Below are positions 1 to 9,238 of a stretch of DNA of 64,000 nucleotides, in pieces. The position numbers and the translations under genes were made by a program. A model generated the notes under the pieces. It ran no database searches, was not told the DNA's origin, and saw only the letters and a list, made by a program, of their open reading frames with translations. Each line of letters opens with the position of its first letter. The first letter of the stretch is position 1. Source of the DNA: Chytriomyces cf. hyalinus JEL632 (lineage: Eukaryota > Chytridiomycota > Chytridiomycetes > Chytridiales > Chytriomycetaceae); contig JAIWWG010000082.1 in NCBI GenBank assembly GCA_025435555.1, positions 1-64,000 on the forward strand, given 5' to 3'.

Positions 1-2092
1 TGGATACTTCAGGTTTCTTGTTACAGACTCGGAGCAATGGAATTGGGACTCTTCGAAATTTAATTTTGCAAGCGGGCCCGAGTAATGTGGGACAAATGGC
101 ACTAAACACAAACGGAACAGTATCTGTAAATTGTACTATTGATACAACGAGTCCAAGTACAGGTGCGTTTATTATATCGGGTGGTGTTGGTATCGCAGGA
201 AATCTTGCGGTAAATCGGAGTATCCAAATGTTCAACAACAACAAGTCAGTGGGATTCAGTTCTCCGTCCAGTATCGCAACGAGTTACACATTTACATTGC
301 CAAGTACTTTACCGAGTACGGCAAATGCAGTATTAGTAAGTGACACTGCTGGAAATTTATCTTTTTCGACAAATGTTTCGTCGAGTGGAAATTTTTATGG
401 AAATGTGCATGGATTTACGATTTACACAAATACAACTGACCTTGGAATTGGTGTTTCAAGTACCGGTAGTTGTACATTCAACAGTACTATCGATACAAAC
501 AGTAGCGTAACTGGTAGTGTCATAGTGAGTGGAGGACTCGCTGTATCCAAAAGTATGTACGTTGGTGGTCAAGCAGTTATAACTGCAAATGGAAGTTTGT
601 TTACTGGGAATGAAAGCCAAACCGCGACTGCTTTAAAATTAATTCCTAGTTCAAGTTCGGCCGGTACTGCAATATCAATTGATTCTAGTTCAATAGTTGG
701 TGGGTACAATTGGTTGATATATTCGACAGGTGGGACCAATTCAACTACAAATGATGGTAATTTATTGATTCGAAATGTAGCACTTAATAATACGTCAGAT
801 ATCATCATTGCCTCAAATATGGAAGTCACGTTCCCATCGAATGTGTCTGTAGTGGGTCTAACGTTATACAGCCCAACCAACAATACAATAATAGTGTCGG
901 CGCCAGTTCCGCTGACCAGTTCATATAATTTAGTATGGCCTCCTGCTTTGCCAACGGACGCCGGGAAATCCAAACAATATGCAATTACAACAGATAATTC
1001 AGGAAATTTAACATTTTCCCAAATAACAAATTCGGGAAGTTCAGGTGGATCCACCAATAACAACAACAACAATTTATCATTCAGTGAACGTTTTTCAGCA
1101 AACAACAACATAAATACAGCAACAAGTATCCCCGGGTTGATAGTGTCAGGAACAGTAAATCCAGTGTTTAGTTTATACATTATGGTTTCACTAGTTGCAG
1201 ATATAAACTGCAACAGTTTGTACTTGATTGAAGGGGTGCAACAAACCGATCTCAGTTGGGACCTTCAACAAACAGTACGCGGGCCTCATTTTCCAGGAGT
1301 GGTATTTTCAATGTTAATTCTGGACAAATTCAATATGTTTCAGAGAATTCGACCGATTTTGTTTCATTGACGTTTGAATACTCAGGGTTTTCTTCTCCCA
1401 CAGGATACATATACTATTCAGCATCAAACAATCAAATTCTTCCCGCAGCAATTCCTGAATTGGTTATGTCTGGATACCAAGCGTACACTCTGTCCATTCT
1501 TGTATCGATAGTTTCTGCTATTCCAGAAAACAGCAGCAACAGTTTGTATTTAGTTGAAGCCGTTCAACAAAAAGATCTCAGTTGGGACCTTGTCCAAACT
1601 GTTCGAGGTCCTCGTACCGGGATAGTTTTCAGCATGACCGCCGATGGCCAAGTATACTATAGTTCCCAAGACACCGACGGCTGGCTGAGTACGAAATTTC
1701 AGTATCTACCAGTGTACGGATCTTTAAACAATGCATTATTTAACACGGTAAATGTATCAGATTACCTTGCAATTTCAGGATCAGTTTCAGGAACCGCAAC
1801 AATCGCAGCGCCAACCGTGATCACTTCAAACTACACTTTGACATTACCGACAAACGCCGCGCCAACGGATGGAAACTACGCTCTAGTGCAACAAACAAAC
1901 GCGGGGCTTGGGTGGCAAAAACTTCCAAACGCGAATCCCACATTTTTCGCTGGCACAGACAATGTTAGTTCACCCGCAGACATTACCGGCTTGAAATTGA
2001 ACACGGACCACATGGCAATATACGTTTTTGTTCAAGTTACTGCTGCAGTATCTTTCAACACGCTGGCACTCTCAGACAGACACACGGATTGA
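1..2092 (+). pseudogene. Phage/giant-virus-type fibre (tail-fibre-like repeat) gene, 5' partial, frameshifted and truncated
   Basis: The reading frame is already open at base 3, so the gene begins left of the window. The first frame runs to 1370 and the second (about 1300-2092) continues the same kind of protein. The peptide is low-complexity, Ser/Thr/Asn/Gly-rich beta-repeat with recurring units such as STGAFIISGGVGIAGNL, TGSVIVSGGLAVSKS, YTFTLPSTLPSTANAVLVSD and YTLTLPTNAAPTDGN. These resemble the repeated units in fibre or structural proteins of tailed phages and large nucleocytoplasmic DNA viruses (family knowledge, not searched). Two copies of a longer unit (SLYLIEGVQQ..LSWDL and SLYLVEAVQQ..LSWDL) lie at about 1210-1310 and 1535-1640. 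At about 1300-1315 the frame shifts as if one base were missing. A third unit starts near 2055 and breaks off at about 2070, after which the sequence is unrelated. It is most likely an endogenous viral fragment. A host adhesin of similar composition is the alternative. Confidence 0.6.
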
Positions 2093-2357
2093 TACACACT
2101 GGCAGCCGTCATAACGCCATCCGAGCTCCATCCGCAAGACAGCGAACGCAAGAGCAGGCACTGAGGGAGTGGGCAGTGGACGCCAAGCGCCGGACAACTT
2201 ATTTTCCCGGCCGCACGCCGTTACAAACCAGTCAGCCAAGGCCGTGTGAGCAACAATTCCATTATAGCTCTTCAGCGCACCCACACATTAGGCAGCCATA
2301 TCACGTTGCTGAAATGAAAACTGGTTTTTTTTTACTCTGGTTATTTTTCATCCCACG
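2093..2357. other. Intergenic, GC-richer than the flanks
   Basis: There is no supported gene. The sequence character changes abruptly at about 2070 from AT-rich beta-repeat coding DNA to mixed DNA. A short frame with a signal-peptide-like start (MKTGFFLLWLFFIP, ATG at 2314) ends at 2361, just past the start codon of the next gene at 2358; see that entry. Confidence 0.5.
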
Positions 2358-4319
2358 ATGACTTGGCCGTTGAATGACATTTTCCCTTCATCGTCTGCCG
2401 TCTGTAAACCAATTCAAGATTCATTTTTACCGTTAACTCCGACTCCACGCTTCCATGGCATGTCCTGCTTCAGCATCCTTCCATCCACGACCAAGCTGCC
2501 GGACTTTGTCGGCTACCAGATCCACGAACACACCACCTTCACCAACACATCCACTCTCGATGCATTCATCGCAAGCGTGCAGGACTCCAACGAGGCATAC
2601 ATTAGACAGTTCAGGTACCGTAAACGCCCGGTGCTATGATGCGTACCCAAACATTGCTAACGCGGATCACACTTCCACAGGAGCGCCTTCAACTGTCCCA
2701 ACTGGAACGGCAAAATGCAACGGTTCCATCTCACATTTGTGCAAGGCGCCCTTGTTTTCAACGCACAAGCCAAGTCCAACTGCGGACCTCCAACAACTCC
2801 AACACCAAACCGGCAAATATGCCAGTCCAGCTGTCGTCTGGCTGCTTCAGCCCTGTCTTCCATTTTCGCCGAATGCAGTGGCACTGACCGTAACAGCACC
2901 CGCAGCAACACTATTGCATCTTACAACCAGATTTGTACGGCTTTACCCTCCACAAATGATTGTATCCCAGCAGTAAAGGCCGAGGCTTCTCAGTGTGGGT
3001 TTTCCCTTGCGCTAGATTTCGCGACTTATTGTGCGCCATCAGGAACAGGATCACGCACGAATGATACCTGTTGTAGAATGCCCATCGTTCCAACCGGTAC
3101 TTCATCAAACCCAACCACCAACAACCGCACTCCCACCACTACATCACTCGCCATCATCATTATTTCTTCAATTGCCGGGGCTACCTTACTACTTGTCACA
3201 ATTCTATGTTGCGCATTACGGCGGAGACGGAAAATCAACAACGAAACGCAAAAGGAAAAGGATCTACAAAATCAAGAATCCTTCAGCGACTCACAGCCAA
3301 TGACAGTTGATCCGCGATTCAACTTTGATTTCGAAAACGAATCAGAGCCTCCCAGTCCTGTTCACGAAAGCGGACCAGCCGTTATAAGTCGGCCACCGCC
3401 AGTTGCATACATCCAAGAAAGCTTAGCGCGTGGGACCATTCCGGTGAAACCGCAGCAACGCCGCGAAAGTCTCGCGTCCTGGAGCGCATTTAGTTTCAGT
3501 GTGGATGGAAGCAGCAATGCAAAAGCACTCGAAAACTTCAACAACAACTACGCGAATAATGCAAATTTGAACTCGAATTCCAATCGACCTGTGAATATCA
3601 ACACCATGAATGGCACGCTTAGGTTACCTCCACCCCCGCTGCGGAGTCCAAGCCCCAGCAGTATTGCTGTGATTACAGCTGCTGCCGCAGCGTTGGCGTC
3701 TGAACCCAGCCAAAAGCTCAAACGAAAGACATTCTTGTTCCAAAAAGGCAATGACAGTATCATGTCTCCTGGACTCGTGCCACCTCCTCTTCCACCAGCA
3801 GCACCTCCACGAATGCCAAAAAACTTTCTCAGTTTATATTCAAGCAGCACTAGCAACAGCGGTAGCAGCAGAACTGATGGAAATCGCACCGACAGCAGCA
3901 TCAATGTTCAATCGAGAGAATGGAACTTGGACAGTGTAGACACACCTGGGCCAGGGGATATCGCGATCGTGCTTCATGAATATGAAACTACTCTTCGAGA
4001 TGAGTTGGCACTTGTTCCTGGCGACTTTGTGCAAGTTCATGCAGTGTATTTGGATGGGTGGGGGCATGGAAATGTGGGGGATCAGTTTGGCGCGTTCCCT
4101 CTCGTTTGTGTAAAGAGGCTTGTCCTTGAAGGTGTTGACGTTGAATCGGACAATGACCAGACGGATAAGCAGTTACGACAAAGCGGCTTTTCTGAAGAAG
4201 AAGATAATCGGCGGCGGCGGCGGCAGAAGAAGATATCGATGGCAAATGTGGGGGGCGGTGGGATCTTCAATGAGAAGGAGGTGAATTTGCGACGGTCCAG
4301 TTTAAAGCTATTCCTGTGA
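2358..4319 (+). CDS. Single-pass membrane protein with Cys-rich ectodomain and C-terminal SH3 domain (Fus1/Sho1-like layout)
   Basis: Two exons, 2358-2614 and 2681-4319, with a 66-bp intron (CAG|GTACCG ... CCACAG, branch GCTAAC), encode about 631 residues. The N-terminal part is Cys-rich (CPNWNG, CQSSC, CAPSG, TCC), and a Thr/Pro/Asn-rich stalk precedes a transmembrane segment near residues 243-267 (LAIIIISSIAGATLLLVTIL) and a basic stop-transfer RRRRK. A long disordered, proline-rich cytoplasmic region (PPPPLRSPSPS, PPPLPPAAPPR) leads to an SH3 domain at about 512-567 (ALVPGDFVQV, DGWGHG, GAFPLVCV). The order suggests a surface sensor that recruits proline-rich signalling partners. No signal peptide is in frame with the chosen ATG. 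A good one (ATG 2314) lies just upstream in another frame across a run of nine T, so the true start may be there. The family is inferred from architecture, and the partners are unknown. Confidence 0.72.
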
Positions 4320-4667
4320 TAACACATAACGCGCGCTACGTAGACGGTAGCAGTTTCCTATCCCAATAATTCATTACTATTACCTTTGTTACGTACGCTA
4401 GCTTAAATAAATATCTCCAGCATCGTGTTCTGCATTTCAAGTGCGGGTGGGCAGTTCACAAATAATTCTCATTCCCCAGAAAACAGACCACAGATGGCCG
4501 GCAAGATGATGTTCCCCGACATGCGCAACCTATGCCGGATGCTAGACATGATGCAGGGACCCCTGATACGGTGAGGGACCCCCGCGCTGCGCATTCAAAA
4601 CCCAACAAAGCACCACCTGCCTCGAAATCCCATCTCTGAAACCCCCGCTTCTCGCACACACAGTGGA
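4320..4667. other. Intergenic with poly(A) signal
   Basis: An AATAAA-type signal (AAATAAATATC, about 4406-4416) follows the SH3 gene. The remainder up to the DHHC gene start shows no supported coding sequence. Confidence 0.45.
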
Positions 4668-6053
4668 ATGGGTAACGTCCTCGTCATAGTCACCCTCGCA
4701 CTCATCAGCGGCATTTGCATCGAACTGCTTCTATTCACCGGCCCAATTCTTCTTCCCGCCGAGAACCGCGGACCCATCGGGACTGTTGTTGCAATTGTCC
4801 ACGTTGCGTTTACGCTCTGGATCGTTCTTTTGATCACGTTCAACTTTTACCATTCCGTGGTCACTGTGCCTGGATACACCGATAAACTCCGAGCAGAACT
4901 GGATTTACTGCCGAGAAGTGTCGAAGAGTGCCGCCATGATGAAGACGATGAAAGCGATGCGGATTCAAAGCATGCTGGTGGCGGTGATGACGGGCTTGGT
5001 GAGAGTGGGAATGACCAACAAATGCAGGATCACACGGAAGGTGCAATGGAAATGGATCAAATGCCGCTCATATCAACACGCTCGAATGGAGATGCAACGC
5101 TTGTTTCGATTATAGACCCTAGGATGATGGATCCAAAGGGGCTGCGCGAGATGCCACGATGTAGGCATTGCAGCAACCCAAAGCCTGAACGTACCCACCA
5201 TTGCAAAATCTGCAACCGATGCGTCATGAAAATGGATCATCACTGTCCTTGGATCAACAACTGGTGATTATTTTTTATTTTTTGTTATCGTCAGGTTTTT
5301 CACGCGTCACCCCCCCCTCCAAAAACAATCAGTGTCGGTCACTTTAACCACAGATATTTCACCCTCTTCACATCGTTTGCATGTATTGGAACTACATACT
5401 TTTCCATTTTAAGCGCTCCCATTTTCTACGACTTGTTTTTCGTTCCGATGGGCGAGGTGACTCAATATTCTTTGACCCCCTGATCACACGCCCACAACAA
5501 CAACTTCAACTTTCCTCTTTTCATAGAAAAAATACAAAATACCTGCAGACGCACGCATAGACACGTTTCTGCTGCTATTTCTACTCAGTACTGCGCTCGC
5601 AATCATGATTGGACTCATTGGCGGGTTGAATCTGTACTATGTGTGCACCGCTCAGACGCAGATTGAAGTTCTGGATAACCGCTGGTTGCGAAACATGGCG
5701 CGTTTAAATGGCGGGGTAATCTCGATTTATCATTTTGGTTTTTGTCTCCCGTTCCTGATGTGCGACTTGTATCACCTTTCTTTTCGTGAATTAGACGTTT
5801 GTAAATGAGGTGAGAGCAGCCCTGCGTTTTTTCTCGGTTCTATTTTTTTTTTGTTCCTGACGTGTTTTTGCAGTTTGACGTCGGGACCTGGCGCAACTTG
5901 AGAATCCACTTCAACATTGGCCATAAAGAACAAGCCAAGTTTGGGCGGGGCTGGCTCTCTCTGTTGCTCCCATTGCGCCGCCCACCTGTTGGAGATGGTG
6001 TCGAGTACACAAAGGTGTCCAGCCTGAGTTCAAGGGATGTTGATTTCGCGTAG
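4668..6053 (+). CDS. DHHC-type protein S-palmitoyltransferase
   Basis: Four exons, 4668-5263, 5333-5456, 5527-5715 and 5874-6053 (introns 69, 70 and 158 bp), encode 362 residues. Two N-terminal membrane segments (about residues 4-27 and 41-64) are followed by an acidic loop. The Cys-rich DHHC domain follows: [20 protein letters not shown], then the catalytic DHHC at about residues 190-193 in [20 protein letters not shown], which is completed only by splicing (the codon for the last Cys spans the intron). Two more membrane segments follow, then a TTxE-like TQIE and a PaCCT-like [13 protein letters not shown]. Such enzymes transfer palmitate from CoA to cysteines of membrane-associated proteins, usually at Golgi, vacuole or plasma membrane. 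The acidic Asp/Glu-rich insert at about 85-135 is unusual but lies outside the conserved domain. The substrate cannot be told. Confidence 0.9.
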
Positions 6054-6249
6054 AAAAACTGCAGATGATTTGTTGCTTTAAGTAAAGAAACAAAAACGGG
6101 CGTCTGTTTCTAATTGAAGTTCTATCGTTTATTCTTTTCGGACGTTTGGATGGACAAGGCTCAGGCTACAGATACACAAGGTGGATTACATATGAGGGAT
6201 TTCAGCAGACAACAACGGTAATAGGCGTGAGATGATATGGGACATGGAA

Positions 6250-6408
6250 TTAGGCGCGTCGAAGGTCAAAACCTGTTTGTTGGTGGGTGAGTTTGTTAAC
6301 ATCTCTGTGATAAGTGGGAAGGAACATCTCACCAGCGACGGAGGCCACAATTAATGCGCAAGTCAGCAAGACACTTAATGAAAGACGGAGCGTGCAGGGA
6401 ATGGACAT
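6250..6408 (-). CDS. Possible small secreted peptide (52 codons), tentative
   Basis: On the minus strand an ATG at 6408-6406 opens a 52-codon frame with a textbook signal peptide: a polar start, a hydrophobic core (LSLSVLLTCALIVASVAG) and a small-residue cleavage site, then a short polar tail ending in FDLRRA. An in-frame stop lies just upstream. An optional intron (GTGAGATG..AACAAACAG, about 60 bp) could remove most of the tail. A TATA box on the same strand lies about 400 bp upstream at 6809-6815. I do not recognise a family. It may be a true small secreted protein, the last exon of a larger gene, or chance. Confidence 0.25.
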   Translation of the reverse strand: MSIPCTLRLSLSVLLTCALIVASVAGEMFLPTYHRDVNKLTHQQTGFDLRRA

Positions 6409-6540
6409 GGTCTATAATCTACGCGGCTCTATGGTGTAGGCTGGCAATGGTGGCATTTTAGAACAGCAGTGGAAAGTGAGTTGGAATGGAGAGGTTGCGT
6501 GTGTAGATGCCCGAAGCGATGGGATCGATGCCACGAGGGA

Positions 6541-6648
6541 TTATGTCCGCCACATACAGAATGTGATGCGAGGCGCACGAGGGACATCATCGGAAGAGAG
6601 CGTACCTTCAGAATGGCAAGTCATGAGGTGACCCTTGGTTGCAACCAT
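6541..6648 (-). other. Short frame downstream of a TATA box, possible first exon
   Basis: A 35-codon frame starts MVATKGHLMTC about 160 bp downstream of the TATA box at 6809-6815. It contains two credible donor sites (GAAG|GTACGC and TTCT|GTATGT). It could be the first exon of a gene whose last exon is the frame at 6250-6408, but I could not prove a join. Confidence 0.15.
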
Positions 6649-6808
6649 GAACAGGGTTCAGGCCCGTCTACCAGGATGCGGCGTTAGCACTAGTAATCGC
6701 AGAGAAGGGATAGAAGTAGTAGAGGGGGAAGGGAGAGAGGGGGTATGTACCAATGCCGACTTTGAAGTGATCGTTCTGATGGAGGAAGAAAGGGCTTCTC
6801 CGACAAGC

Positions 6809-6815
6809 TTTTATA
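6809..6815 (-). promoter_or_regulatory. TATA box
   Basis: The minus strand reads GAAGCTATAAAAGCTTG, a canonical TATAAAA. It points towards the two short minus-strand frames at 6250-6648, giving independent weight to a small transcript there. Confidence 0.4.
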
Positions 6816-7031
6816 GCTTCCCAAAACCAAAATTAGAACAACGCCTCGAAAAACAAACGGACCAAGTTCTTAAAATAACAAATCGTGGCACGGGCGTTTA
6901 TTTCGTTCCACAAGAATCAAGAGCAATACGGAGAAGTTGTTGCGCTTGTTGGGGATTTATTGAGGGGCCCTGTGCAAGGAGAAGTTATCGTGAGCAAGCG
7001 AGGGACCATCATGAGAGAGAAATGGAGTGGC

Positions 7032-7413
7032 TTACCAGGTTGGGAAGCAGTCCTTGATCGTCTTTCCAGAGTGTTTGCTGTCAATGTGTTCTTGCAGAGC
7101 CTTTTCACGAATCGTCAGCAAGAAAGTCTGGCGGCAGACCCCGCACTGAACATTCTTGGCCTGCTCGTTCTGTAGCAACAAGTCGAAGGGTTAGCCCGCT
7201 GCTGGTTTGAATTCGCTGTGGGAATCCCCTCGCTGGGTGAGGCTCACCACTTTCAGCTGGGACTTTGCGTCAGCGCCAGCATTTTTGGCATTCCTGGCCC
7301 TGGCCATTGCACTCTTTTGCGCCTGTTGGGAGTCCGAGAGTCGATGGAAATGGGTGATGAGTAGATTTCGGATGCGGTGTCGAACAAGGGCAACCCACGT
7401 TTCCTCCTCCCAT
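7032..7413 (-). CDS. Small zinc-finger protein of the At2g23090/4F5-like (zf-met2) family, 75 residues
   Basis: Three tiny exons, 7399-7413 (15 nt, MGGGN), 7248-7322 and 7032-7169, are separated by 76- and 78-bp GT-AG introns, all in phase 0. The spliced protein starts MGGGNAQKSAMARARNAKNA, a basic 4F5/SERF-like N-terminus. A C2H2-type finger follows (CGVC, then HIDSKH) in the motif VQCGVCRQTFL..LQEHIDSKH. It ends in DCFPTW, matching the usual length and the C-terminal aCFP signature of this eukaryotic family, whose function is poorly known (RNA or ribosome-associated roles are suggested for relatives). Without the 15-nt first exon no methionine start fits the family. The agreement of all three exons with the family pattern makes the model strong. 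Confidence 0.85.
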
Positions 7414-8029
7414 CTTTGGTTATGCCAAGTGTTGTTGAAGAAAAGAAATAAAAAGTAAAACGGGCAACTGTCACCATGACTCAGGGAACAGCGCCGACAC
7501 AGTGCCACGCATCCTTCAAAAGCATCGATAAGGCTGCGGTTTCTGTCAACTGTCCCAGGCCGGAATGCAATAGCGTGACGCCAGCAAGCTGGGATTCCTG
7601 CCAGTTGTCTCACTGTCTCATATGAACCAATTTCAAGACACATTGGATACTTCAAGCAACGTGTCGCTGAATGACACGCTTCTCAGCTTCCTCTGTTGCC
7701 GACCGATTCTGCGAAACACCTCCGGAATTTCATCTCCCCGGGTGGATCTGTTGACGCGGTGAGCTAGGGTTGCCCTGGTTACTGGTGTGGTCCTGGACAC
7801 TCAGTTGCATCAGCCGGCAGAGATAGACCGCCAGTCCATCCCAAGGGCCGCTCACTCCACAACAGCAATCTGACATAACTACAGTATCCGAGAGATACAG
7901 TGGGACATTAAACTGGTGTGCATGACTGCTCTTTCAACGGAGACAGTGAGCTTTTCTGAATGAAGGTACAATGTATTTCACAGATGTGCCCTTTATTGGT
8001 TCGCCTCCAACCCGTCTTTACGCAATACG
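7414..8029. other. Intergenic; no supported gene
   Basis: It contains the promoter side of the small zinc-finger gene. Only short unsupported frames are seen. Confidence 0.4.
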
Positions 8030-8815
8030 AAATCTACCTCCCTCGTTCTGTAAATATCACCGACAAACTGCCTTATCTTCATGTCGCCATCGCCATAAAT
8101 CCCTTCACGGGGATTCGGCACCCCCAAGCGCTTCTTCTTTTGATGAGCTTGGCGAGGTTACTCAGCCTCCTGGGAAAAAACGAGTTCCGCGCAGGTTTCT
8201 CATTTCTCGCAGATTTGCATAAGACAGACACCGTCATTTTGCAAGTCAGCATTAGGTGCAGTAAATCTGCGCGCGAATGGACGTACTTTTTCATGAGAAA
8301 AAGTATCTCCACCGGCAGTGTGTGATGCTGAGAAGTTGAAAAAGGATATGCGAGCAATGGTGCATCCTCCGCTGCTCCAACTTGATCCCAGATTTGATTC
8401 CAGGCATCATCATCGTCAGTGATATCATTCATTGACGTCATCGTCTGTTTCACTGCTGTCGTATCCGAAATCAATTTCATTGACATAGGCATCTTCATCG
8501 GAACCAAAGGGAGAATGTTTCTCGTCACAAGGATCGCTTTCAGTGGCCGTGGTCAATGTAGTTTTCGATTCCTTTTCGAGTTTAACGATTGGAGTTTCTT
8601 TGTGGCAAGGTTGCTGTTGTCCAGAAGATGCGCGTTTTCAGTGGTCTCAGTCAGAAGTGGTAAGGAGGCCTGGGCGTATTCTTGGTGCGCGACCTCTGCT
8701 ACGAAGTCAGCCGGAAATTCTTCTCGCGTGGACTTGCGTTCACCTGAAGGGTCTGACTAGGTCGGGTTGGACCGAGGGTGTTGCTGGAGTTTGCATTGGT
8801 TGTGTGGTTATGTTT
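8030..8815 (-). pseudogene. Truncated, frameshifted copy of the neighbouring F-box/LRR gene
   Basis: Read on the minus strand, 8815-8430 matches the N-terminal coding region of the gene at 9239-11407 but has stops and frameshifts (for example a stop after MQTPATPSVQPDLVRPFR). 8217-8426 is almost identical to 10788-10996 (about three mismatches by eye). 8030-8100 matches the 3' coding end (9280-9345). The roughly 1.4 kb in between is missing, so N- and C-terminal parts are joined at about 8217. The open stretch at 8079-8528 is therefore only a piece of a dead gene. The copy sits just downstream of the parent in the same orientation, a decayed tandem duplicate. Confidence 0.85.
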
Positions 8816-9238
8816 CAAATAATGAACACAATTACGGTAACTTTTTCTGAAAAAGACCAGACTTTTCATCAAGCAAAATACGAAGCTTGCTCTGACCACG
8901 TTGCCTGTTCTTATATCCCTGAATTTTACGGGCTTCATTTCAGCTACTTCAGTTCTCGCTGAATCAAGCGAAGCCCAGGCAGGAAGGGCGTTGTTGAGTG
9001 TGGCTCGTAGCAGCTACACGGGCCGATTCCGCTTCTCCGCCTGTTTTGAGCAAACTACTGCGAACTGCCTTTCATGATTTGAAAATTGGTGTCTGAAAGA
9101 TTGGTTGAGTTGGAGGTGGCCCATAGAGTTGCATCTGTGAAATACATGTCGCGTTTATTCAGAAGATCTGTCCATGTTCTCAGTTTGACCCAGTGCAGCC
9201 CGCCACGTGTACTACCATGTCACGTGTTGCAGCTGCGA
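8816..9238. other. Spacer between F-box pseudogene and intact F-box gene
   Basis: No coding support. The first bases resemble the promoter-proximal side of the intact gene (TTGGTTGTGTGGTTATG against TTGGTTATTGGTTGTGTTG), consistent with the duplication having included the 5' end. Confidence 0.4.

Noticed and set aside
7191-7655. 154-codon minus-strand frame over the zinc-finger gene
   Set aside because: It reads through both sides of real splice sites. Only the middle 25 codons are coding (exon 2 of the 75-residue protein).
8079-8528. 149-codon minus-strand frame as an independent F-box gene
   Set aside because: It is an internal-deletion product: N-terminal F-box part joined out of context to C-terminal remnants of the neighbouring gene, with the true start separated by stops.
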